Of a stretch of DNA of 64,000 nucleotides, positions 41,307-50,077 are shown in pieces; positions within the stretch are counted from its first letter, which is position 1; every line of letters starts with the position of its first letter. The position numbers were made by a program, and so were the translations under genes. Source of the DNA: Demequina sp. (lineage in GTDB: Bacteria; Actinomycetota; Actinomycetes; Actinomycetales; Demequinaceae). The notes below the pieces were generated by a model. It was given only the letters and a program-made list of their open reading frames with translations, ran no database searches and was not told the DNA's origin. The stretch lies in assembly GCA_030148645.1 (NCBI GenBank), contig JASBTB010000014.1, positions 22,166 to 86,165 on the forward strand, in the 5' to 3' direction.

Positions 41307-41753
41307 CTAGACGGCGTCTGGGCGGATGTCCATCCCGCCTGCCTCCGCCTGAGTGAGGGAACCCGATCCGAGTTCGTTGCCCTCTGAGTCCTCGAAGACC
41401 CAACGAACCACGTGCGGTTCCTCGATGAGGGTGGCCATGTCTGCGACCATCCGGCCAGGAGCATTGGCGCGCAGGCGATCATCGAACGCCTGGTTGACCA
41501 TACGAGGGTTGCCCCCGTCGATGCGGTTGTAGTCCCACCAGTCCAGCGTCTTGCGGAGTGCTGCGACCTGCTCCGGTGCGGGGTTGTCGAAGTCATCGTT
41601 GGCGAGCTTCAGCGCCAGCCGGCGGAGCCTCTCGGCGCTCGCGACCTGGAGTTCACCCGCTGGCGTGAAGTGGTGGGCACCGTTGAGGTGTGGCTGCATT
41701 GGCGCCTGTCGCATCTGGCCGTTGGCTGGTGCGTTGATGTCGTTCTCTTCCAT
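41307..41753 (-). CDS. Uncharacterised protein
   Basis: ATG preceded by AGGAGGAAGAC; convergent with the compact recombinase gene. Confidence 0.6.
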   Translation of the reverse strand: MEENDINAPANGQMRQAPMQPHLNGAHHFTPAGELQVASAERLRRLALKLANDDFDNPAPEQVAALRKTLDWWDYNRIDGGNPRMVNQAFDDRLRANAPGRMVADMATLIEEPHVVRWVFEDSEGNELGSGSLTQAEAGGMDIRPDAV

Positions 41754-41954
41754 GTCTTCCTCCTACTACGTTGCGGAGCAGTGCCAGGAAGTGGCCGACG
41801 TCAGGTTCATTGGACAGCAAGAGACGCCGGCCAGGTTTGTCATCCTGGCACAGCGCCTCTATTAGGACCTGCGCCCGGGATGCAGCGGCCATTGGCCGGG
41901 TCTCAACAGACGACGCAGGGTTGCCGTCCCAAGTGACGTTACATGAGACGAGGA

Positions 41955-41981
41955 AGGGGAGCAAGGGGAGCAAGGGGAGCA
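41955..41981. repeat. Three tandem copies of AGGGGAGCA
   Basis: Directly read; ~50 bp upstream of the HNH endonuclease ATG. Confidence 0.85.
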
Positions 41982-42028
41982 AGACTCGGCCAGGCCTCCA
42001 GCGTGGCGCACTCGCCACGTCTACAGAC

Positions 42029-43252
42029 ATGAATAGCCTGGTCTCGACCGGCGGCTCTGTCGGACAGGGGAAGGTGAGGCCCGCTTTGCATATCGGGTTC
42101 CAGCGATCGGGTGGTCGCGGCGAGTACGAGGTCGTCGGTAGCCACTCGGGCTACACGGCGATCAGCCTTGAGGGCTGGCGGTTCTTCCTGCGCTGGCCCG
42201 ACGGCATCGTTCGCGAGACTGGGCTTGAACTCGAGCCGGCCGACAGTGGCAAACCCCGACTCCGCTCCACGTGGTCACCCCAATTCCAGATCGGCCGCAT
42301 GGTCGCTGCAATGCTGCTCCTTCCTGACCCGCGCCGTGAGTACGCCCAAACGAACGACTCGTTGCCAGTCGCCCGTGCAAAGGGCTACGTGCTGTCGCGC
42401 ATCGGGTTCGGTCCTGACACCGAGTTCACCGGCGTGACGGACCAGGTCACTATCGATGCGTCGTTTGTGACGCTCGCGAACCGAGCAGGTGACGACTCGA
42501 TCGGTATCGCGCAGCGGTGGTTCAGGGTCCAAGGGGTTTACAACGCGGTGCACCTCCTGCCTCCGTCACTCGCTTCACTCGTCACCGAGCATCGCGACTA
42601 CCTGGCATCTGGAAGGCCGATCAAGGCAGACCTCACGAGCATCGTCGCGTCCCTGATCAAGGAGCTGGCCGGTACTGTCGGCACGACCTTCGACGGCGAC
42701 CCGCTGCCGATGCTCGAACAGATGCTCAACTTGCAGGTGTTCGCGACACCCAATCTCCCGCCGCCGGACGAAATCGGCGAGGAGGACCCAGAGATTGCGG
42801 TGAGGGCCGCGTCCGAGTACCGCATGGCGAAGACGCGCGGTCCGGGCGCTGTGACGTTCCGCAAGGACGTGCGTGCGGCGTATAACCACCGGTGCCTTTT
42901 CTGTGGCGGGCGCTTTGGCGACATCCCCGACGTCGTGTCTGGTGTGGATGCCGCCCACATCCTGGCTTGGAGCAAGTACAACCTGGACGTCGTCATCAAT
43001 GGGCTCAGCCTGTGCAAACTTCACCACTGGGCTTTTGACGCAGCGCTAATCCTGCCCGTCTACAAGGGCGGCGACCTCTATGTGTCTTTCACCGAACTGA
43101 CCGTCCCGATGGACCAGCACTCGAAGGGCCTGCTGGGCATCGATGGCGCACCAGTGGACCCCGTGTTCCTGCCCGCGTCGAAGGCCCAGTGGCCGAGCGA
43201 AAAGTACCTCGAGCACCTCTACGCGGACTTGGCCATCTCGTTCACAGCCTGA
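42029..43252 (+). CDS. HNH restriction-like endonuclease
   Basis: CLFCGGRFG...GVDAAHILAWSKYNLDVVINGLSLCKLHHWAFDAALI; convergent with C5 methyltransferase. Confidence 0.78.
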   Translation: MNSLVSTGGSVGQGKVRPALHIGFQRSGGRGEYEVVGSHSGYTAISLEGWRFFLRWPDGIVRETGLELEPADSGKPRLRSTWSPQFQIGRMVAAMLLLPDPRREYAQTNDSLPVARAKGYVLSRIGFGPDTEFTGVTDQVTIDASFVTLANRAGDDSIGIAQRWFRVQGVYNAVHLLPPSLASLVTEHRDYLASGRPIKADLTSIVASLIKELAGTVGTTFDGDPLPMLEQMLNLQVFATPNLPPPDEIGEEDPEIAVRAASEYRMAKTRGPGAVTFRKDVRAAYNHRCLFCGGRFGDIPDVVSGVDAAHILAWSKYNLDVVINGLSLCKLHHWAFDAALILPVYKGGDLYVSFTELTVPMDQHSKGLLGIDGAPVDPVFLPASKAQWPSEKYLEHLYADLAISFTA

Positions 43253-44277
43253 TCCTCGATCTGGTCCGCGAGGTCCGCGAACTGGGCGACGAGGCGCTCG
43301 CCGATCCACTGGACGACGGGTACAGATACCGCGTTGCCACATGCGTGATAGCGGGCAGAATCGAGAGTATCGACGTTCGTAATTTCCTTGATCGGAAGAG
43401 TCCAGCCATCAGGGAATCCTTGGAGACGTTCCGCTTCTAAGGGCGTCAAGCGGCGGACCTGCCCCTCTGGATACGACACATAGTTTCGAGACCAGTCGGT
43501 ACCCGTGTGGCGCGCTGACTCGGCATAGAGGCAGTGGGCCAGCTTCTTCACGAATCCTTGCTCAGGATTTCCAACGCTGATCGCAAAGGGGGAAACAGGT
43601 TTCGTCCCATTCGGTCGGCTCTTCTCAGAATCCCTGTCGCCGCATTCGGGCTCAAAAAGTACCGACGCGGCGGCCTCTGCTCCTCCAAGAGCTCCGACAA
43701 TGAAGACTCGACTTCGGCTTTGGGGGACGCCGAAGTGTCGACTGTCAAGTACTCGCCACGCGACGCCATACCCGAGGTCGGCCAGCGTCCGAACGATGAC
43801 TCCGAAATCTCGTCCATCGTGGGAAGAGAGGAGTGCCGCAACGTTTTCGAGGACGACAATTTTGGGGAGACGCGCTTCAATGAGTCGAGCAAAGTCGTAG
43901 AAGAGTCCTGATTGGCTTCCTCGGAGCCCACTGCGTGGACCCATTCGGGCGAGGCTGACGTCTTGACAGGGGAAGCCTCCGACCCAGATTTCCGCTTCGG
44001 GGATGTCATCAGCGTTTACCTCCGTGATGTCTTCGACTCGTGGAACATCGGGCCAGTGCTTCGCCAGGATGTCGAGGCAGAAGTCCTTCTTCTCGCACTG
44101 CCAGACGGTCTCCATACCAGCATTCTCGAAACCGAGATCGAACCCGCCAATGCCAGCGAAGAAACTCGCGACGCGCAGGCGGGAGGGTCCTGGGTTTGTC
44201 TTGATCGCACGCACGACCTTGCGCTTGCCGTCGCGCGCAGGTTGTTCGACACTCACCTCGCGGGCCTCCGTGAGCAC
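43219..44277 (-). CDS. DNA (cytosine-5) methyltransferase
   Basis: RVASFFAGIGGFDLGFENAGM, VGGFPCQDVS, VVLENV, RLTPLEAERLQGFPDGW, ACGNAVSVPVVQWIGERL. Confidence 0.93.
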   Translation of the reverse strand: MLTEAREVSVEQPARDGKRKVVRAIKTNPGPSRLRVASFFAGIGGFDLGFENAGMETVWQCEKKDFCLDILAKHWPDVPRVEDITEVNADDIPEAEIWVGGFPCQDVSLARMGPRSGLRGSQSGLFYDFARLIEARLPKIVVLENVAALLSSHDGRDFGVIVRTLADLGYGVAWRVLDSRHFGVPQSRSRVFIVGALGGAEAAASVLFEPECGDRDSEKSRPNGTKPVSPFAISVGNPEQGFVKKLAHCLYAESARHTGTDWSRNYVSYPEGQVRRLTPLEAERLQGFPDGWTLPIKEITNVDTLDSARYHACGNAVSVPVVQWIGERLVAQFADLADQIEDQAVNEMAKSA

Positions 44278-44449
44278 AATCGACCATCCTTACATGTAGC
44301 GAAGACACCTCGCGGGTGTCCGATCTCAACCTTATGCGTACGGCTTCGGGGTCCTGCGCGCGGCACGCCCGCGCCGCTCCATTCTCCGACACTGCCCAGG
44401 GTATCGAATCCGACGCTATTCGAACAGGTGTTCGATGGGAGTGTTGCGC

Positions 44450-45922
44450 TTACTCGCTTCGCGGCACGATCGCGACACGCCTCTTGAGTGCCTCCATCTG
44501 TCCCGCCTCGAACCGCTCGCTGTGTTGCTGCTCAGACTCGCCGCGCCGCCTGGGTAGCCCTGTGGGAAGGTCGCTGGGCCAGCGTGACACCACGACCCGC
44601 TCAATGAAGAGGCGTGCGAAGTTCCGCTTGCGCTCGGCCGTCCAGCCGTCCATCTGGAGCCCCTGGGACACGTCCTGGTCGAACATGGACGCTCCGAGCA
44701 GCGAAGCGCTACGCTGCTCGATTTCGTCAGCCCGTGCGTCGATCTGGGCGACCCGAGCGCGTGTGTCTGCCTTGTCGATGAGGCCGTCCACGTGAGCATC
44801 GAGCACGCGCGCGCGTTTGTCGGCCAATGTCGCCCGCTCGGCATCGAGCCGCGCGATCTCGGCTTCTTCCTTCGACCCTCGCTCGGCGCTTCGCAGGCTC
44901 CACCTGGGAGAGGACGTCAGCGCCTCTTCGATGTAGGCGAAGACGTACGCCTCCAACCGCGTGTAGTCGATGCTGATCGCACCGCAACCGCCTGTGTGGC
45001 GCGCGCATCGCAAACCTGGCCGACTGCCGCGCTTCGCCTCACGCTTGTAGCTGGTCAGGCTCTGGCCGCACTCGCCGCAGACAACGAGGCCACCGCCGAG
45101 GGAGTAGCGACCGCCCTTGACGCCGGGGGAGATGGTCGTCCAGCGGGTGGGGTCTTCGAACATGGACCGGAGGCGGTCAAATGACGGTTCATCGATGATG
45201 GGCTCCCACTTCACCTCGCCGAGCTTGTTCTTCCCGATGATCGCGGGATTGCGGAGGATGGGGCGTAGGCCCGTCACGCGCCAGATCTTGCCTTTCCGGG
45301 TGATGACCCCTCGGCGTTGCCAGTCCTTCACGATGCCAGAGACTGTGTCACCCCTGAGGAGGCGCTCGACGGCTTCGCGTACACGCTCGACCTCTGGCGG
45401 GTTTGGCACCAAGCGCTTGCCATCGACCTTGTACCCGTAGGGCACTGTCCCACCGTGGTAGAGACCTGCCTGCTCGCGGGCTTCACCTGCTCGCTTGATA
45501 CGAGCCGACATGTGGTCGGCCTCGTTACGCGCGACTGATGCCTTGATCCGGGCGAAGAGTCGGCCGGCGTCAGTGCGAAGGTCCGCTTCACCATTGGCGG
45601 TGACGACGTGGAGCCCATGTTCCTCAGCGGCATCGATCCAGTCCTCAAGTTGTCGGGGCTGGCGTGTCAGTCGGTCAAGGTCGTAGCAAACAAGCGTGGT
45701 GAATTGGCCAGCGCCGTACGCTTCGACCATCTGGTCATACTGGGGGCGTGATGCGTTCTTGCGCCAGGCGGAAGAGTCATTGTCTACGTACTCGCGGACG
45801 ACTTCCCAGCCGTGCCGTTCGGCGAGTGCTCGGCAGTCTTCGAGTTGGCGCGTGACGCCGTTTCGCTCATCCGTTCTGTCGGATGAGATGCGGGCGTAGA
45901 TCGCCGCCTTTGTCGTCATCAT
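44450..45922 (-). CDS. Large serine recombinase, probable integrase of the element
   Basis: AAIYARISSDRTDERNGVTRQLEDC, LVCYDLDRLTRQPRQLEDW, recombinase domain, zinc ribbon CGECGQ...CARHTGGCG; adjacent to attR. Confidence 0.92.
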   Translation of the reverse strand: MMTTKAAIYARISSDRTDERNGVTRQLEDCRALAERHGWEVVREYVDNDSSAWRKNASRPQYDQMVEAYGAGQFTTLVCYDLDRLTRQPRQLEDWIDAAEEHGLHVVTANGEADLRTDAGRLFARIKASVARNEADHMSARIKRAGEAREQAGLYHGGTVPYGYKVDGKRLVPNPPEVERVREAVERLLRGDTVSGIVKDWQRRGVITRKGKIWRVTGLRPILRNPAIIGKNKLGEVKWEPIIDEPSFDRLRSMFEDPTRWTTISPGVKGGRYSLGGGLVVCGECGQSLTSYKREAKRGSRPGLRCARHTGGCGAISIDYTRLEAYVFAYIEEALTSSPRWSLRSAERGSKEEAEIARLDAERATLADKRARVLDAHVDGLIDKADTRARVAQIDARADEIEQRSASLLGASMFDQDVSQGLQMDGWTAERKRNFARLFIERVVVSRWPSDLPTGLPRRRGESEQQHSERFEAGQMEALKRRVAIVPRSE

Positions 45923-45938
45923 GGCCTCCGTCTAGTCA

Positions 45939-46556
45939 GTGTGTCATATTCACTCTGTCGTAGAGGCACCCGAGTTTCCGACTGGTGTCCTGCAAACACT
46001 GCGTCAGCCACTCGAAAGCGGTGAGGTCGTGCTCCATCGGGCGTACGGCGCCGCACGCTATCCGGCACGGTTTCAGTTGGTGCTCGCGGCCAATCCCTGC
46101 CCCTGCGGCCACTATTTTGGCCGTGGCGGCGATTGTTCCTGCACTCCGATGGCACGCCGGCGGTACTTCGCGAGGCTGAGCGGGCCACTGCTCGACCGGA
46201 TTGACCTGCAAATCGAGGTGTTGCCCGTGAGGCGTGCGCAGGCGACCCCCGGAGAGGACTCCGCGTCGGTCGCAAACCGTGTGCAGGACGCACGTCTGCG
46301 CGCGCGCCACCGTTGGGCAGATGTTCCGTGGACTGCGAGTGCGCAAGTGCCGAGTCGTTGGCTTCGGGAGCACACCTCACGTTCGGCCGCCGCGGTCGCG
46401 CACGCCGCGATGGAGCGCGGTCGGCTCTCGGCTCGCGGAGCAGACCGCGCCTTGCGGGTGGCGTGGACGCTCGCCGACCTTGACGCTGTCGCGCAGCCGT
46501 CGAGCGATCACGTGGCGCGGGCCATGATGCTACGGTCACGGGACGGCGCACAGTGA
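45939..46556 (+). pseudogene. comM: ComM/YifB C-terminal part (from Walker B Glu codon at 45963)
   Basis: EAPEFPTGVLQTLRQPLESGEVVLHRA, LVLAANPCPCG, SGPLLDRIDLQIEV. Confidence 0.9.
45963..45964. other. attR crossover dinucleotide (inferred)
   Basis: Right junction CTCTGTCGTA-GA-GGCACCCGAG; joining to the left flank restores codons GAT GAG GCA CCC GAG. Confidence 0.7.
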
Positions 46557-47785
46557 AGCGCGGGGAGCGCGACGCGCTCATCGCGTGGAGCGGCATTGCC
46601 GAACCCGCCGACGTGGTGGCGGGTGCCCTTATCGACGCGTGGGGCGCGAGCGCCGCCCTCGAATGGGTGATCAGCGGTTGCGACCGCCTGCCGATCGAGG
46701 CGGCACGTCTCGCGCATAGCGCTGGACCCGATCTTGCGCGGTCGGCCGCTCGGGCTCACGAGAGGTGGGCGGCAAGGCTCGACCGGATCGATGAGCCGCA
46801 CGAGCGGCGCACTCGCGCGATCGGCGGGCGCGTCGTCACTCGGCAAGACGCGGAATGGCCACGCGTGATGGCCGATCTCGGTCACACCCAGCCCTTCGCC
46901 CTGTACGTGCGCGGGGCCGAAGACCTGCACGCGCTGTGGGGCCCCTCCGTCGCCATCGTGGGCTCGCGCTCGGCCACGTCCTACGGGTCGTTGGTCGCGG
47001 GCGATATCGCCCACGGGGTGGCGGGCGCGGGTCGTGTCGTCATCTCCGGGGGCGCCTACGGCATCGACGCGGCCGCACATCGATCGGCTCTGGCCAACGA
47101 TGCGGTAACGATCGCGGTGATGGCGGGGGGAGTAGACCGACTCTACCCCGTGGGCAACGACGATCTGTTGAAGCGCATCGCCCACTCGGGGGCAGTCGTG
47201 AGCGAGGTGCCGCCGGGATTCGCCCCGCACCGCTCGCGGTTCCTCAGCCGAAACCGGCTCATTGCATGCGCGAGCGCGACCGTGGTGGTCGAGGCTGCGT
47301 TGCGCTCCGGAGCGCTCAGTACCGCGCGACACGCGACCGAATTGGTGCGGCCCGTCGCAGCGGTGTCCGGACCTGTCACCTCCGCATCCTCTGCGGGCTG
47401 CCATGCGTTGGTGAGGGAGGGTGCCGCCGTGCTCGTCACCGACGCCGACGAGGTTCTCGAACTCGCCTCTGCGTTGACTGACGTGGCCGATAGCCCCTCT
47501 CGCACCGATAGCGCGAGCGGGATCGACCTTTTCCGCGTCGATTTTGGCTCGCTTGGCGAACGAAAGATGTTCGACGCCCTGGCCTCACGAGGCAAGGCCA
47601 TCGAGGCGGCGGCCGTGACCGCGGGGCTCACGCTCAACGACGCGCGGGCTGCGCTTGGCGCCCTCGAGGCCGCGGGCCTGGTGGAGCGACACAGGTCCGG
47701 GTGGCGTCGGGCCCAGGGTCAGGGTGCCACCGAAAAAACGGGCAATAACGGTACAAAGCGGTACATTTCTGAGCGAGATGTGTGA
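46553..47785 (+). CDS. dprA: DNA-processing protein DprA
   Basis: VAIVGSRSATSYG, VISGGAYGIDAAAHRSAL, GGVDRLYPVGN, LSRNRLIA; GTGA overlap with comM. Confidence 0.93.
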   Translation: MKRGERDALIAWSGIAEPADVVAGALIDAWGASAALEWVISGCDRLPIEAARLAHSAGPDLARSAARAHERWAARLDRIDEPHERRTRAIGGRVVTRQDAEWPRVMADLGHTQPFALYVRGAEDLHALWGPSVAIVGSRSATSYGSLVAGDIAHGVAGAGRVVISGGAYGIDAAAHRSALANDAVTIAVMAGGVDRLYPVGNDDLLKRIAHSGAVVSEVPPGFAPHRSRFLSRNRLIACASATVVVEAALRSGALSTARHATELVRPVAAVSGPVTSASSAGCHALVREGAAVLVTDADEVLELASALTDVADSPSRTDSASGIDLFRVDFGSLGERKMFDALASRGKAIEAAAVTAGLTLNDARAALGALEAAGLVERHRSGWRRAQGQGATEKTGNNGTKRYISERDV

Positions 47786-47839
47786 CGAATGTGACACACG
47801 GGGTTGATTTGGCGCGAGTGACGGTGCCAGAGTGTGCCC

Positions 47840-48745
47840 ATGGTGGCCGATGCGCGCAGGGTGACAGAGCGATTCGCGGCTGCCCTGCGCCACGGCTACG
47901 GCGCATCGGAGCACACAATACGCGCCTACCTGGGCGATGTCGACGACTTGGCACACCACCTGGAGTTGGACGATGACGCCGCGTGGGGTTGCGTCCAACT
48001 CGCTGACCTCCGTTCATGGCTCGCGCACCTGGCGCACGAGGGCAAGAGCCGGAGCACACTGGCAAGGCGGAGCGCGGCCATTCGGACTTTCTTCGCCTGG
48101 GCACATCGCACCGGCCTTGTCGACCACAATCCCGCTGTGCGCCTCGCCTCAGCTCGACAGGCCAGCACACTTCCCGAAGTTCTCACCGTGGGCGACGCGA
48201 GTGTCCTGCTCGATGTCGCCCAAATGCGTGCAGACAGTGAGGATGCGTTCGACCTGCGCGACTGGGCCATGGTCGAACTTCTCTATGCGAGCGGAATCCG
48301 GGTGGGGGAGTTGGCGGGCATCGACATTTCCGACGTCGACCTGGCCGAACTGACCGTCAGGGTTGTCGGCAAGGGCGATAAGGAACGCGTCGTCCCGTTC
48401 GGGATCCCCGCACAGCGCGCTCTGGTCGCGTGGCTCGAAAGGGGACGCACCGCGTCCACACCCCGTGACCCGCGCGCACTGTTCGTCGGGCGGCGTGGCG
48501 GTCGCGTCGACCAACGCCAGGTGCGGGACGTGATCCATAGGCTCGCCGCGCTCGCAGGTGTCCCCGACGTCGCACCGCACGCTCTTCGCCACACCACTGC
48601 GACCCACCTGTTGCTTGGGGGGTCCGATCTGCGCACCGTGCAAGAAGTGCTCGGGCACGCCTCACTCACGACCACGCAGCGCTACACCCACGTGACGGCG
48701 GAACGACTACGCAGTGCCTATCAACTTGCTCACCCCAGGGCATGA
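47840..48745 (+). CDS. xerC: Tyrosine recombinase XerC
   Basis: ELLYASGIRVGEL, HALRHTTATHLLLGGSDLRTVQEVLGHASLTTTQRYTHV. Confidence 0.92.
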   Translation: MVADARRVTERFAAALRHGYGASEHTIRAYLGDVDDLAHHLELDDDAAWGCVQLADLRSWLAHLAHEGKSRSTLARRSAAIRTFFAWAHRTGLVDHNPAVRLASARQASTLPEVLTVGDASVLLDVAQMRADSEDAFDLRDWAMVELLYASGIRVGELAGIDISDVDLAELTVRVVGKGDKERVVPFGIPAQRALVAWLERGRTASTPRDPRALFVGRRGGRVDQRQVRDVIHRLAALAGVPDVAPHALRHTTATHLLLGGSDLRTVQEVLGHASLTTTQRYTHVTAERLRSAYQLAHPRA

Positions 48746-48756
48746 GGGGACACACC

Positions 48757-49557
48757 ATGACTACTTACGACGCCGACCTGGACGCGCTTGCGGAGACCGA
48801 CCCGTTGGCGGCCACCTGGGAAGTGTTCGCGACCGGGACGCAGGAGGCCCGCCGCGAGGCCCGGGACCACCTCATCACGCGCTATGCACCGCTCGTGACA
48901 CAGATCGCCACCCGCATGATTGGTCGCCTGCCAGACTCCGTGGAACTCGCCGATCTGGTCTCGTACGGGATGTTCGGCCTGATCGACGCGATCGAGAAGT
49001 TCGAAGTAAAGCGCGGGTTCAAGTTTGAGACGTACGCGGCGACCCGTGTGCGCGGCTCCATCATCGACGAACTCCGCGCCGCCGACTGGGTGCCCCGCTC
49101 CGTGCGATCGAAGGCGCGCGCGGTCGAGACGGCGACCCGCAGTCTCGAGCAACACCTCTTGCGGCAAGTGAGCGACTGCGATGTGGCGAAGGAATTGGGG
49201 TGGGCGACGGCAGAGGTGCGCACAGTGCGCGCTCAGGTGGTGCTCAGCCATATCGGCGCGCTGGACTCGTTCGGCGTGGGAGACGACACCACGGCGATTG
49301 AAAGCGTTGCCGAACTCGCCGTTCCGGGCGCGTCTTCTTCCGTCGAAGTACGGGAGACCCACTCGCTGCTCGCCAACGCCGTCCAGGGAGTGCGCGATCG
49401 TGAGCAGCAGGTACTTCAGTTGTATTACTACGAGAACCTCACTCTTGCGCAGATCGGCCAGATCCTTGGCGTCACCGAGTCGCGGGTGTCCCAGATCCAC
49501 TCTGCGGCGGTGAAGAAACTCCGCGAGAGCCTTGAGCAAACGGGGGCGTTCGCCTAG
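48757..49557 (+). CDS. RNA polymerase sigma factor, WhiG/FliA family
   Basis: ELADLVSYGMFGLIDAIEKFE, TYAATRVRGSIIDELRAADWVPRSVR, LTLAQIGQILGVTESRVSQIHS. Confidence 0.92.
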   Translation: MTTYDADLDALAETDPLAATWEVFATGTQEARREARDHLITRYAPLVTQIATRMIGRLPDSVELADLVSYGMFGLIDAIEKFEVKRGFKFETYAATRVRGSIIDELRAADWVPRSVRSKARAVETATRSLEQHLLRQVSDCDVAKELGWATAEVRTVRAQVVLSHIGALDSFGVGDDTTAIESVAELAVPGASSSVEVRETHSLLANAVQGVRDREQQVLQLYYYENLTLAQIGQILGVTESRVSQIHSAAVKKLRESLEQTGAFA

Positions 49558-50077
49558 GGCTGCGAACTCGCACGTCAAGCGGCAGCAACCTCACCGGCCC
49601 AAAACCGCGCAAGTAGTCGAGCGGATCGACGTAGACGCCTTCGCGGCGCAGCCCCCAATGAACACACCTCGCAGGTGCGCAATGGCCCGCGTCCGCGGTC
49701 ACCGTCCCCAAGTTGTCTCCGGCGCGCACAACATCACCCACGCGCACCAGCGCGTCGACCGGCTCGACGGAACTCACGAGGCCTCCCGCGTACTGTACCG
49801 ACACGACGGGCCGGTCGACGACGATGCCTACGTAGGTGACCTCGCCAGCGGCCGAGGCGGTCACGGTGTCACCCACGTATGCCTCCAAGTCGATGCCTCG
49901 GTGGCCCGCCAGCCAATTCTGTGGCGGTAGCGAAGCGAGGCTCGTCACCGTGATCGGCTCGACGGGGGCATCGAGCACGACGGCGGTGGTTGCCTCAGCG
50001 GGGGCAACCACCAGGAGCGTCAGGCATCCCGCAGCGACGAGGGCGACGATACGGCGGCGAACGGTGACGGGTGCCAT
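49472..50077 (-). CDS. M23-family peptidase
   Basis: Signal-like N terminus, GHRGIDLEAYVGDTVTASAAGEVTYVGIV, HCAPARCVHWGLR. Confidence 0.8.
   Translation of the reverse strand: MAPVTVRRRIVALVAAGCLTLLVVAPAEATTAVVLDAPVEPITVTSLASLPPQNWLAGHRGIDLEAYVGDTVTASAAGEVTYVGIVVDRPVVSVQYAGGLVSSVEPVDALVRVGDVVRAGDNLGTVTADAGHCAPARCVHWGLRREGVYVDPLDYLRGFGPVRLLPLDVRVRSPRRTPPFAQGSRGVSSPPQSGSGTPATR

Larger units (their letters stand above)
35021..45962. mobile_element. Integrated phage-satellite-like element in comM (~10.94 kb)
   Basis: comM halves flank it exactly; serine recombinase at one end; phage MCP, packaging-like zinc protein, HTH, prim-pol, iterons, R-M genes; no terminase large subunit, portal or tail genes. 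Confidence 0.85.

Noticed and set aside
41771-42028. Upstream extension of the HNH endonuclease ORF as genuine N terminus
   Set aside because: The translated segment is low-complexity and not protein-like; ATG 42029 gives a more plausible start, though this is not certain.
44316-44795. 159-aa plus-strand ORF over the end of the large recombinase
   Set aside because: Antisense to a clear coding region and not protein-like.
35021-45962. Intact temperate prophage
   Set aside because: No ORF resembling portal, terminase large subunit, protease, tail, lysis or tape-measure proteins, and the element is only ~11 kb.
46508-47404. 298-aa minus-strand ORF antisense to dprA
   Set aside because: Shadow ORF of a high-GC coding gene; composition is Arg/Gly-rich and not protein-like.
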